A DNA stretch of 64,000 nt, from the NCBI RefSeq assembly GCF_033542235.1, contig NZ_JAWRCU010000007.1:186001-250000 (forward strand), written 5' to 3'. Each line of letters begins with the position of its first letter. Within the stretch, counting starts at the first letter, position 1. The stretch is from JAWRCU01 sp033542235 (GTDB taxonomy: Bacteria; Pseudomonadota; Alphaproteobacteria; Rhizobiales; Rhizobiaceae). The position numbers and the translations under genes were made by a program. Of this stretch, positions 42,118 to 50,403 are shown one piece after another. The notes beneath the pieces were generated by a model. It was not told the origin of the DNA, made no database searches, and saw nothing but the letters and a program-made list of their open reading frames with translations.

Positions 42118-42942
42118 ATGCATAGGGGCATGCATTCGGAGCCGCTTTCTCAGAACCTGGCCTTTCTCTGCAGCTACTATCCCTCCATTGCCGCCGTTTG
42201 CCGGCGGCTGCAGATCAACCGTCAGCAGTTCAACAAATATCTGAGTGGGCAGACCTGGCCCTCGCGTCGCAATATGCGGAAGATCTGCGACTTCTTCGGC
42301 GTGAGCGAGGCGGAACTCCTCATGGATCAGCAGCGCTTCGCCGCAATTGTCGGGCTGAGGCGGCGCCCCCTGACCAACCACGCACCGTCCGACGTCCTGG
42401 CGCATATCGAGCAGCTCTATCGGAGCTCGGGCGATCTGAGCCGCTATGTCGGCTACTACTTTCGCTATTTCTATTCCTTCGGCTATTCCGGCAAGATCAT
42501 CAAATGCCTTGTCATGATTTACGAAAAGGATGGCCGCTATTTCTGGCGCTGCATCGAGCGGCTATCGCTGCCCGGAAGATACGGCGTGCGCACATCGAAA
42601 TATACGGGTTCACTTCTGCTGCTCGGCGACCGCATCATCGCGCTGGAATACGAAACCCTTCTCAAGACCGGTATCACCCAGGCGATCCTCTACCCAAGCT
42701 ATCAGACCAGCGTCTCCTATCTGATCGGCATACAAACGGGGATGCCACTGATCCGGGGGCGGCGGCCGGGCGCATCGATCGTGCTCATGGAGCACCTCGG
42801 CAAATCGGTGGACCCGAGGCAGGTGCTGCGGGCCTGCGGCATCTTCGACCAGAACGACCCCGCAATCGACCCGGGCATCCGGTCGCTCATTACCAACCGG
42901 ATTCCCGAGGGGAGTTTCGTGCTCGAGACAGAGGACGTCTAG
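42118..42942 (+). CDS. XRE-type helix-turn-helix regulator with long C-terminal domain
   Basis: A 274-residue protein. The N-terminal ~70 residues form an XRE/Cro-type HTH (LAFLCSYYPSIAAVCRRLQINRQQFNKYLSGQTWPSRRNMRKICDFF, key residues Q37-Q38 region). The remaining ~200 residues are a mixed alpha/beta domain with an aromatic segment (YVGYYFRYFYSFGYSGKI) that I do not recognise as a named sensor. A start at 42130 is possible. It is divergent from the CocE gene with 95 bases between and is thus the likely regulator of the peptide uptake and hydrolysis unit. Confidence 0.78.
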   Translation: MHRGMHSEPLSQNLAFLCSYYPSIAAVCRRLQINRQQFNKYLSGQTWPSRRNMRKICDFFGVSEAELLMDQQRFAAIVGLRRRPLTNHAPSDVLAHIEQLYRSSGDLSRYVGYYFRYFYSFGYSGKIIKCLVMIYEKDGRYFWRCIERLSLPGRYGVRTSKYTGSLLLLGDRIIALEYETLLKTGITQAILYPSYQTSVSYLIGIQTGMPLIRGRRPGASIVLMEHLGKSVDPRQVLRACGIFDQNDPAIDPGIRSLITNRIPEGSFVLETEDV

Positions 42943-44232
42943 CTATCCCTCGATCCCGCACCAGTTCGCCGCAAAGAGCGCGATTGTTTGCGTGACGCGC
43001 TTCAGGGACGAGAGGCTGACTCGCTCGTCGATGCCGTGGATGTTCTCCGAAATCGGTCCGTAGACCAATGCCGGCATGCCGGCATGGAGCGCGAAGAGGG
43101 CAGCGTCCAGGTAGCAGGTCATGACATAGGAGGAGTTCGCCTCGCGGCCATGTACGAGCCGGTGCGCCTCTTGGAGTACCGCGCCGGCCGGGCAGTCCGG
43201 CTGCATGCGGTAGCCACCCTGCATCACGCCGATCCAGTCAATCATCGGTCTTGCCAGGGCAAGCTGGCCATCGTCCTTTACGGCTGCCGCCACAAACGCC
43301 TCCAATTCGGCGGCACGCCGGTGCGGGTCGTCGCCCGGGTAGAAGCCTATCCGCCCCTCGAAGTGGCACTCGAAAGGAACGGACGCCAGCCATTCGCCGC
43401 CCGAGATCGTGCCGATGTTCAGCGATGCCGGATTGGCGATTGTCTCGAAGCCGGGATGGCGCTCGCGTTCCTCGTTCCATTTCGCAGCCAGCCGCTTCAG
43501 AACGCCGATCAGCTTCAGCGCCGCATCGATAGCGCTCAACCCAGATTCTGCCTCCCGCGGATGTGCCGGCACGCCATGGACGGTGACGCGGAACTTGATC
43601 ACGCCCGAATTGGCCGAGACCAGCTGCTCGTCGGTGGGTTCGGGAATGATCACCGCGTCGGCCCGATGGCCACGCGCGATTGCGGCCGCGGCGCCATTGC
43701 CGGTCACTTCCTCGTCTAGCACCGACTGAAGCTGCACCGGGGCCGTCAGACTCAGGCCCGCGGCTTCGATCGCGTCAAGCGCGAAGATGTTGGCCGCAAG
43801 TCCCGCCTTCATGTCGCCGGCCCCGCGGCCGTAGAGCCAATCGCCGTCGCGGCTTGCGGAAAAGGGCGCATGACGCCAACGCGAAGGGTCGGCTGTTGGC
43901 ACGACGTCGATATGGGCATTCAGGATGAGGGAACGGCCGCCGCCCAATTTCGGGACCTTCGTGCCGAGCACATTGACCGCATCGGCGTAGTCAATGGTGG
44001 CCGGCGAAAAGGCGGGATGCCCCTGCATAGCCTCGACGTCGATACCGAGGCGCTCCACCGCGTAATTGCGTTCGACGAGCGCGTCGGCAACGATCTGCTG
44101 CGCGGCCTTTTCTTCGCCGCGCAGCGAAGGTGCGCGCACAAGTTGCTGCAAGAATTCGACCTGCCGTTCGAAACTGTCTTCGACGGCGCGCAGGATGCGC
44201 TCGGCATTCGATGGCGAGACGGAGGAGGTCAT
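42943..44232 (-). CDS. M20 family metallopeptidase/deacetylase (ArgE/DapE type)
   Basis: A 429-residue zinc amidohydrolase: LNAHIDVVP, the DEEVTGNGAAAA pair of acidic ligands, IPEPTDEQL, and a VHGVPAHPREAESGLSA dimerisation segment. The start at 44232 has AGGAAA upstream. It ends one base after the XRE stop, convergently. It is related to but clearly different from the M20 protein at 13585-14850. Together with the AstE-type and CocE-type hydrolases it suggests stepwise hydrolysis of imported amides or peptides. The 215 bases before the next gene (44233-44447) hold only its promoter region. Confidence 0.9.
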   Translation of the reverse strand: MTSSVSPSNAERILRAVEDSFERQVEFLQQLVRAPSLRGEEKAAQQIVADALVERNYAVERLGIDVEAMQGHPAFSPATIDYADAVNVLGTKVPKLGGGRSLILNAHIDVVPTADPSRWRHAPFSASRDGDWLYGRGAGDMKAGLAANIFALDAIEAAGLSLTAPVQLQSVLDEEVTGNGAAAAIARGHRADAVIIPEPTDEQLVSANSGVIKFRVTVHGVPAHPREAESGLSAIDAALKLIGVLKRLAAKWNEERERHPGFETIANPASLNIGTISGGEWLASVPFECHFEGRIGFYPGDDPHRRAAELEAFVAAAVKDDGQLALARPMIDWIGVMQGGYRMQPDCPAGAVLQEAHRLVHGREANSSYVMTCYLDAALFALHAGMPALVYGPISENIHGIDERVSLSSLKRVTQTIALFAANWCGIEG

Positions 44233-44447
44233 GAACGGTTTCCTGAGTTTCACGCGGGACGCGCAACTGGACGAAATCGCCGCCCGGGCTCGTCACCGGC
44301 TTACTGTAATTTTGCTGCTGGACGTCTGGTCGAATCAGGTCGTCCCCGGAGGCGACCGTAGTGCATGAATGACGAGCGGAGAGTCTCCGCAACTTCGGCA
44401 AATGACGCAGGTCGCCTGATGCAAAATTCTGCGCCTGTAGCCGCTCG

Positions 44448-45176
44448 TCAAGCTCGCTTGGCGGCCAGCCGTTCGAGCGTCTTTCCATCGGACAGTTCCT
44501 TTACCGCATCCTTGCCGATCCAACGGGCGGTCTTGTCGGAAGACTCCGCCAGCTTCTCGGCCAGTGCCAATGCCGGCTCGTGAAGTGCAGTCGAGCGTTT
44601 GCCGATCTGCCGCAGCGCCCAGTTGACGGCTTTTCTGACGAAGTTGCGTGGGTCGACGGCATGCGCTTCGATCAGCGGCAGATATCCGATGAAAGTCGCG
44701 TCGGGCTCCTTCTTCAGATGCACTGCGCCCCAGGCGAGCATGGCAAAGGCAGTGCGGCGCACGAATTCGCGCTCGTCGGCCGCGAACTCCCGGACAAGCT
44801 CATGCCAGAATGGCGTGTCGACAAAGAGATCGGAGACGCTGTCGACGATCTCCCAGGAGTCGAACTCGACCGCCCAGCTTCGGCATTGATCGAGCGTTAT
44901 CTTATTGGGTTCGCCTGTGAAGGCTGCGAGCAGCCGCGCCTCACGAATGCCGCTCGCCCAGAGCTGCAATGCGCGGTCGTGGTTACGCCTCACCCTGCGT
45001 GCCAGCGGCCGCAACGCCGAGTTGCTGACGCCGAGTGCGTTTTGCGTGTTGATGCCGAAGCGCGCCATGCCGGCGCGACTCTCTTCTGTTCCGAGCAATT
45101 TCAGATGCGCGATGATTTCGGCCGCCGTCCAGGACGGAGAGGGGAGCGACGACACGGGATGCCCTTGCTGCAGCAT
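44448..45176 (-). CDS. DNA alkylation repair protein (AlkD-like HEAT-repeat glycosylase)
   Basis: A 242-residue all-helical protein of the AlkD family: N-terminal LGTEESRAGMARFGINTQNALGVS, the ARLLAAF and SWEIVDSVSDLF helices, and WALRQIGKRS. AlkD enzymes excise cationic N3-/N7-alkylpurines. The start at 45176 has GAGG upstream, five bases beyond the DUF3299 stop, so the two are coupled. The frame extends upstream within DUF3299 but that part is not family-like. Confidence 0.88.
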   Translation of the reverse strand: MLQQGHPVSSLPSPSWTAAEIIAHLKLLGTEESRAGMARFGINTQNALGVSNSALRPLARRVRRNHDRALQLWASGIREARLLAAFTGEPNKITLDQCRSWAVEFDSWEIVDSVSDLFVDTPFWHELVREFAADEREFVRRTAFAMLAWGAVHLKKEPDATFIGYLPLIEAHAVDPRNFVRKAVNWALRQIGKRSTALHEPALALAEKLAESSDKTARWIGKDAVKELSDGKTLERLAAKRA

Positions 45177-45180
45177 GGCC

Positions 45181-45738
45181 TCAATTGCGCATGAAGCTCC
45201 AGGGATTCGAGATCGGCTGCGGCTCGGCACCGATCACCTTGTCGGCCGGCTCTATCTGCGCGCCGGCAATGCGATAGCCGGATTCGATCACCGACACGCC
45301 GTCCAGGATGAAAAGCTGCGTCTTCTCCAATTCAGGCATGAGCGTGCCCGTTACCGACACGGTCTCGTAGGCTTCGCTCAGCTTGTATGGTGTCTTCAGG
45401 TTGATCAGCACCGCCTGGTTGGGCGGAGGCGGTGGCATATGGCTGCACAGGCCTGCCCATGGCAGCAACAGGAATTGGTAGACGAGATCGCCCTCGCGAT
45501 CCGACGGCAATGCATAGCCGGCTATCTGAATCGTCTTTCCCTTGAGATCTGATGACAGTTTTTCGCCGTCCGCCCAGGTGGATTTCGTGCCGTCCGTCTG
45601 TCCGGAAGCGTTGGCCACATCACCTGCCGGCCGCAGGTCATTCCAGCCGATCTGCAGCGGCGCAGCAGGAGCGGTGATGACGCCGCCCGTTGGTAGAATT
45701 GCGAGCACAGCAGCGATGGTCGGCAGCCCCCGCCGCAT
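45181..45738 (-). CDS. DUF3299 family exported protein
   Basis: A 185-residue protein with an N-terminal signal (MRRGLPTIAAVLAILPTGG, cleavage near APAAP). DUF3299 features: WNDLRP near the mature start, GKTIQIAGYALPSDREGD and FLLLPWAGLCSHMPPPPPNQ, with a Cys/His plus five-proline stretch conserved in the family, then VSVTGTLM. Probably periplasmic; function unknown. It ends four bases before AlkD and begins one base after the dehydrogenase stop. Confidence 0.83.
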   Translation of the reverse strand: MRRGLPTIAAVLAILPTGGVITAPAAPLQIGWNDLRPAGDVANASGQTDGTKSTWADGEKLSSDLKGKTIQIAGYALPSDREGDLVYQFLLLPWAGLCSHMPPPPPNQAVLINLKTPYKLSEAYETVSVTGTLMPELEKTQLFILDGVSVIESGYRIAGAQIEPADKVIGAEPQPISNPWSFMRN

Positions 45739-45739
45739 A

Positions 45740-46609
45740 CTAACGCTCCAGCCGCGCGAGCAGCGAGGAGGTATCCCAGCGCTTGCCGCCCATTGCCTGG
45801 ACCTCTTTATAGAACTGGTCGACGAGAGCGGTGATGGGCAGCTTCGCGCCGTTGCGGTCGGCCTCTTCCAGGCAGATGCCGAGATCCTTGCGCATCCAGT
45901 CCACCGCGAAGCCGAAATCGTATTTGCCGGCGATCATGGTCTTATGACGGTTCTCCATCTGCCAGGAGCCGGCCGCGCCCTTGGAAATCACCTCGACCAC
46001 CTTCTCGACGTCGAGCCCTGCGTTCTTGGCGAAGTGGATGCCTTCGGCAAGACCCTGCACCAGGCCGGCGATGCAGATCTGGTTGACCATCTTGGTGAGC
46101 TGGCCTGCGCCGGCGGGGCCCATGAGCCCGACCATGCGCGCATAGGATTCGATGACCGGCTTTGCCCTGGCGAAATCTTCGTCCGCGCCGCCAACCATGA
46201 CCGTCAGCACGCCGTTCTCCGCGCCTGCCTGCCCGCCGGAGACGGGCGCGTCGAGGAAGCCGAAGCCGCCTGCTGCCGCCGCGTCTGCGAGCTCGCGGGC
46301 GACGCTCGCCGAAGCCGTGGTATTGTCGATGAAGATTGAGCCCTTCGTCATCCCCTTGAAGGCGCCGCTCTCGCCGGTCGTCACTTCGCGCAGGTCGTCG
46401 TCATTGCCGACGCAGGAGAAAACGAAATCCTTGCCGGCCGCTGCGTCTCGCGGGGTTTCGGCGAGGGCGCCGCCGTACTCGGCCACCCATTTCTCGCCAC
46501 GCGCCTTCGTGCGGTTGTAGACGGTCACCTCATGGCCGCCCTTCTTCTTGAGGTGCCCGGCCATTGGATAGCCCATCACCCCAAGCCCGATGAATGCGAC
46601 GCTCGCCAT
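45740..46609 (-). CDS. NAD(P)-dependent beta-hydroxyacid dehydrogenase (HIBADH/GarR family)
   Basis: A 289-residue member of the 3-hydroxyisobutyrate dehydrogenase/tartronate semialdehyde reductase family: cofactor motif FIGLGVMGYPMAGHL, substrate motif FLDAPVSGGQAGAENG, catalytic Lys in GQLTKMVNQ and the C-terminal KDLGICLEEA. The start at 46609 has AGGATC upstream. Substrate within the family is open (3-hydroxyisobutyrate, tartronate semialdehyde, succinic semialdehyde-type). First of a three-gene leftward run with DUF3299 and AlkD. Confidence 0.92.
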   Translation of the reverse strand: MASVAFIGLGVMGYPMAGHLKKKGGHEVTVYNRTKARGEKWVAEYGGALAETPRDAAAGKDFVFSCVGNDDDLREVTTGESGAFKGMTKGSIFIDNTTASASVARELADAAAAGGFGFLDAPVSGGQAGAENGVLTVMVGGADEDFARAKPVIESYARMVGLMGPAGAGQLTKMVNQICIAGLVQGLAEGIHFAKNAGLDVEKVVEVISKGAAGSWQMENRHKTMIAGKYDFGFAVDWMRKDLGICLEEADRNGAKLPITALVDQFYKEVQAMGGKRWDTSSLLARLER

Positions 46610-46669
46610 GCTTTGATCCTTCAACGTGAAATTCGATCTGTGACCGGACGGCCCATCAGTCGGGAGAAT

Positions 46670-47497
46670 CTAGCGAATGAGATGCCGCGTCAACCGGCGC
46701 TCGATCAGTCCGATGAGGTAGTCCAGCGTCTGCACGATCGCGAGGTAGATCAGCGCTGCCCAGAGATAAGACTGGAAATCGAAGGTGCGGGAGTAGACGA
46801 ACCGCGTCACGCCCATCAGGTCGTAGACCGTGATGATTGCGACGATCGCCGAGCCCTTGACCATCAGGATCACCTCGTTGCCGTAGGGGCGCAACGCCAC
46901 GATGAGCGCCTGAGGCAGGATGATTTTCCAAAGCGTCGCCAGTCTGTGGAGACCGAGCGAGGAGGCGGCTTCCCACTGACCGCGCGGCACGCTTTGAATC
47001 GCGCCCCGCAGAATTTCGGCCTGATAGGCCGCCGTGTTCAGTGAGAAGGCGAGGATGGCGCAGTACCAGGCTTCGCGGAAGAATCCCCACAGACCGACGG
47101 CCTCGAGTTCGGGCCGGAATGAGCCGACGCCGTAATAGATCAGGAAGGTCTGCGCCAGAAGCGGCGTGCCGCGGAAGAAATATACATAAGCATAGGCGAG
47201 GCTGGAGAGGATCGCGCTCTTGGACGTGCGCGCATAGGCGATCGGGATCGACAGGAGGGCGCCGATAACGGTGGAGATCGCGACCAGCAGCAGCGTTACC
47301 CCGAGACCGTCGAGGTAACGCGGCCCGTATTTCTGGACGAGATCGGGCCTCCAGGAGATTGCGAGATAGGCCACGAGCCCTGCGCCGGCCAGGGCCCAAA
47401 GGCCGACCAGCGCATAGCCGATGATGCGCGCACGAGGCCAGCCGCGCACGGTCTTTGGCGGCGTCTCCAGGATCGATGCGTCTGCGGCCGCGCTCAC
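46670..47497 (-). CDS. Polar amino-acid ABC transporter permease (HisM/ArtM type)
   Basis: A 275-residue permease with a first helix near residues 24-48, the amino-acid 3-TM domain start (YLDGLGVTLLLVAISTVIGALLSIPIAYAR), and the EAA loop (EAASSLGLHRLATLWKIILPQAL). It overlaps the partner permease by four bases (ATGA). No ATP-binding subunit follows; the next gene is an unrelated dehydrogenase. Confidence 0.93.
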   Translation of the reverse strand: MSAAADASILETPPKTVRGWPRARIIGYALVGLWALAGAGLVAYLAISWRPDLVQKYGPRYLDGLGVTLLLVAISTVIGALLSIPIAYARTSKSAILSSLAYAYVYFFRGTPLLAQTFLIYYGVGSFRPELEAVGLWGFFREAWYCAILAFSLNTAAYQAEILRGAIQSVPRGQWEAASSLGLHRLATLWKIILPQALIVALRPYGNEVILMVKGSAIVAIITVYDLMGVTRFVYSRTFDFQSYLWAALIYLAIVQTLDYLIGLIERRLTRHLIR

Positions 47498-48207
47498 CGC
47501 TGAGCCTCCTGTTTGCCCACCGCGCGCTCGATGGCATTGATGCCGATCGAGGAGATGATGGCGAGCACGAGGTAGACCAGCCCGGCGACGCCGTAAAACA
47601 GGAAAGCGTGCTTGGTCACGCGTGCCGCAATACCGGCTTGTCGCAATGTTTCGGCAAGGCCGATCACTGAGACAAGGGATGTGTCCTTGAGCAGGATCAG
47701 CCAGAGATTGGAGAGACCGGCGAGCGCGATACGGATCAACTGCGGCAGGATGACGAGCCGCATCGTCTGCCCTTTGGTGAGGCCAATGGCGTAGCCGCCC
47801 TCATACTGCCCCCTGGGGATGGCACGGAAGGCCGAGAGGAAGACCTCGCTGGCATAGGAGGAGAAGACCAGGCCGAGCGCTACCATGCCCGAGACGAAAC
47901 TGTTGACCTCGACCTGCGCTTGGGGATCGAAGAGATGCAAGACGTTCTGGATCGTGATCTGCGCGCCGTAATAGATGAGCAACAGCGTCAACAGCTCCGG
48001 CAGGCCCCGGAAGATTGTCGTGTAGATCGTGCCCGCTAGTCTCAGCGAAGGCTCAGGCGACTGTTTGGCGACGGCGACGAAAAACCCGATCAGCAGGCCA
48101 AAGGGCAGAATTGCCAACGCGAGCGAGAGGGTTACGAACACGCCATAGGCGATATCGTCGAGCCAGCCCTCAGGCCCCCAGCTGAGAAGCGTCCAGACGC
48201 TTTGCAT
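47494..48207 (-). CDS. Polar amino-acid ABC transporter permease (HisQ/ArtQ type)
   Basis: A 237-residue permease with five helices. Family blocks: GVFVTLSLALAILPFGLLIGFFVA, IFRGLPELLTLLLIYYG and the EAA-type loop RGQYEGGYAIGLTKGQTMRLVILPQ. It follows the binding protein after a 13-bp hairpin and is coupled to the HisM-type gene. Together they form the membrane part of an arginine/histidine/lysine-type importer. Confidence 0.93.
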   Translation of the reverse strand: MQSVWTLLSWGPEGWLDDIAYGVFVTLSLALAILPFGLLIGFFVAVAKQSPEPSLRLAGTIYTTIFRGLPELLTLLLIYYGAQITIQNVLHLFDPQAQVEVNSFVSGMVALGLVFSSYASEVFLSAFRAIPRGQYEGGYAIGLTKGQTMRLVILPQLIRIALAGLSNLWLILLKDTSLVSVIGLAETLRQAGIAARVTKHAFLFYGVAGLVYLVLAIISSIGINAIERAVGKQEAQR

Positions 48208-48243
48208 CGGCTTGCCGCGTGAACCTCAGCCTATCCGACTGAG

Positions 48244-48273
48244 ATGCAGGTGGCGGCTTTCCGCCACCTGCAT
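48244..48273 (-). terminator. Strong intercistronic hairpin after the binding-protein gene
   Basis: ATGCAGGTGGCGG (48244-48256) pairs perfectly with CCGCCACCTGCAT (48261-48273) across CTTT: a 13-base-pair stem. It lies between the binding-protein and permease genes. Such hairpins usually protect the upstream message so that binding protein is made in excess. No U-run is seen. Confidence 0.8.
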
Positions 48274-48283
48274 GGTTGCCTGA

Positions 48284-49075
48284 TCAAGATTCGGCGCCGT
48301 AGACGTCGAACTTGAAGTACTTGTCATTGATCTGCTTGTATTTGCCGTTGGCGCGAATGGCCTGGATCGCCGCGTTGAGCTTGTCGGTCAGCTCCTTGTC
48401 GCCTTTGCGCACCGCGATTCCTGCGCCAGGGCCGAAAATCTCAACCGGTTGCGGCTTCGGCACGCCGAGAATCTTGCAGCAAGCGCCATCAGGCGTATCC
48501 AGCCATTGCTGCAGAACGACGATATCGTCCTGGATGGCATCGAGGCGGCCATTGGCGAGATCGAGCTGCTCTTCAGGGCTGCTCGGATAGCCTTTGACTG
48601 TCGAGTCCGTATAAGTCTTCTCGGCATAGTTGAAATGGGTGGTCGAAGTGGCGGCGCCGATCGTCTTGCCGGCCAGATCTTCCTTCGTCACGCCCTTGAG
48701 GTCGGTGTCCTTGGATGCGGCCAGAGCCGACGGCGTGTTATAGTATTTGTTGGTGAAATCGACCTTCTGCTTGCGCTCGTCGGTGATCGACATCGATGCA
48801 ATGATTGCGTCGAACTTGCCGGCTTGCAGCGCCGGGATGATCCCATCCCAGTCCTGCGTAACCCACTCGCACTTGATCTTCATCTCTTCGCAGAGCGCGT
48901 TTCCGATGTCGATATCGAAGCCTACGAGCTTTCCGTCGGCGGTCAGATTGTTGAAGGGCGGGTAGGCGCCTTCGGTGCCGAGCTTCAGCACCTTCTCCTG
49001 AGCGTTTGCGGCGCCAAATGACATTGCGAACGCAGCGACCGAAGCCGCCAAAGCGATACGCGTTAGAATGCGCAT
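48284..49075 (-). CDS. Polar amino-acid ABC transporter substrate-binding protein (HisJ/ArgT type)
   Basis: A 263-residue periplasmic receptor: Sec signal peptide (MRILTRIALAASVAAFAMSF, cut after ANA), LKLGTEGAYPPFNNLTADGKLVGFDIDIGNALCEEM, and the WDGIIPALQAGKFDAIIASMSIT signature. The CEEM...KCEW Cys pair matches the disulphide of LAO/His-binding proteins, and TPDGACCKI adds another pair. It binds a basic amino acid or an opine-like derivative. First gene of the operon with hisQ- and hisM-type permeases. Confidence 0.94.
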   Translation of the reverse strand: MRILTRIALAASVAAFAMSFGAANAQEKVLKLGTEGAYPPFNNLTADGKLVGFDIDIGNALCEEMKIKCEWVTQDWDGIIPALQAGKFDAIIASMSITDERKQKVDFTNKYYNTPSALAASKDTDLKGVTKEDLAGKTIGAATSTTHFNYAEKTYTDSTVKGYPSSPEEQLDLANGRLDAIQDDIVVLQQWLDTPDGACCKILGVPKPQPVEIFGPGAGIAVRKGDKELTDKLNAAIQAIRANGKYKQINDKYFKFDVYGAES

Positions 49076-49224
49076 GATGTTCCTCTCTGTTCAGGTTTCC
49101 GCGGAAACCAGCTTTTGTCGTTCCGCGGTGCTCGGCTGGCATATTGGGCCAGTCGCGATTTTCGATACTCCCACTCTTTTTTTGGAAAAATCAACCGCAA
49201 AACAGGTGCCGCAAGGATACAGCC

Positions 49225-49743
49225 TTACTTGTCGGGGAGGGGCAAACCTGTCTCCGCCACGATGAAATCGGCTATCGAAGCAATGTCGTCGAGCGCGAAG
49301 ACCGGCACTCTCTCCCCCTCGACGGCATGATCGGCGGCGACCGCACGGATGCTCGGATCGGCTGCGGTGAGCGGTGCCGTATCCTTGGCGCCGAGACGGC
49401 GCGTCTCGATCTTGGGGTGGCCCTCGCGCTTGTAACCCTCCACGAGGATGAGGTCGCAAGGGGAGAGCCGCGCCAGGATCGCGTCCAATTTGGGCTCGTC
49501 CTCGCTGCGCAACTCGTGCATCAGCGCCCATCGCCGGTCGGACACGATTGCCACCTCAGCAGCCCCGGCTGCGCGGTGGCGGTAGCTGTCGGCGCCTTCC
49601 CGGTCGATATCGAAATCGTGATGTGCGTGCTTGACGGTCGAGATGCGATAGCCACGTCGCGTGAGCTCGGCGACCAACCTTTCCGTCAGCGTTGTCTTGC
49701 CGGAATTCTTCCAGCCTGTGATGCCGAAGACGCGAAGCGTCAT
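49225..49743 (-). CDS. mobB: Molybdopterin-guanine dinucleotide biosynthesis adapter MobB
   Basis: A 172-residue P-loop protein: Walker A GWKNSGKTT, then STVKHAHHDFDID with conserved His, and LILVEGYKREGHPKIE as Walker B region. It supports MobA in forming MGD from molybdopterin cofactor and GTP. Start 49743 overlaps the mobA stop by four bases. Confidence 0.95.
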   Translation of the reverse strand: MTLRVFGITGWKNSGKTTLTERLVAELTRRGYRISTVKHAHHDFDIDREGADSYRHRAAGAAEVAIVSDRRWALMHELRSEDEPKLDAILARLSPCDLILVEGYKREGHPKIETRRLGAKDTAPLTAADPSIRAVAADHAVEGERVPVFALDDIASIADFIVAETGLPLPDK

Positions 49744-50387
49744 CGCTGCGTTTCCTCCAGTACCTTCTCGGCCAATGACAGGTCTTCTGGCGTATTGACG
49801 TTGAAGAAAGGGTCGACGTTGTCGCCGGTCAGGGCGATCACAGGAAAATCGACGAGCACCGCGCCGCATTCCTGGGCAAAGGCGGACACCTTGTAGGTCG
49901 CGCCTGACTCGAGGAAATCGCGGAGCCGGCCGGCGAGCGCCACAGGCCATAGCCCCACAACCGGATGGTGCTTGCCGCCCGATGCTGCGAGGGCAGGGCG
50001 GTCCGGAGAGGCGGAGGACATCAGGCGAGCCGTGAGGTCTGCGGGAATAAAGGGCGAATCTGTCGGCACGCTTGCGATCTGAGCGGCGCCAGTCGCTTGT
50101 GCCCAATCCATGCCGGCGAGCAGGCCCGCGAGCGGCCCGAGATAGCCCTCCATCGTGTCTGGGAGGACCGGCAAGCCGAATTGGGCAAAGCGCGACGGGT
50201 CGCCATTGGCGCTGATCGCGATCTTGTCCGCCTGAGGGATCAACCGGTCGAGCACATGCGACAGAAGCGGCCGGCCACCGAGCGTCAGCAGGCTTTTGTC
50301 GCCGCCTCCCATTCGCGCAGAACGTCCGCCTGCGAGCACGATTGCCGCCGGCGCCGTGGAATGTTCGGCTTCTCTGATCTTAGCCAC
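49740..50387 (-). CDS. mobA: Molybdenum cofactor guanylyltransferase MobA
   Basis: A 215-residue nucleotidyltransferase: the GTP-binding signature AAIVLAGGRSARMGGGDKSLL opens the fold, PTDSPFIP holds the conserved Asp, and NVNTPEDL closes it. I chose the GTG at 50387 (VAKIREAEHS) because an earlier ATG would overlap the EamA gene; the start is not certain. Coupled to mobB, and in a locus with moaA. Confidence 0.92.
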   Translation of the reverse strand: MAKIREAEHSTAPAAIVLAGGRSARMGGGDKSLLTLGGRPLLSHVLDRLIPQADKIAISANGDPSRFAQFGLPVLPDTMEGYLGPLAGLLAGMDWAQATGAAQIASVPTDSPFIPADLTARLMSSASPDRPALAASGGKHHPVVGLWPVALAGRLRDFLESGATYKVSAFAQECGAVLVDFPVIALTGDNVDPFFNVNTPEDLSLAEKVLEETQR

Positions 50388-50403
50388 GGTCCGAAAGTCC
50401 GAT

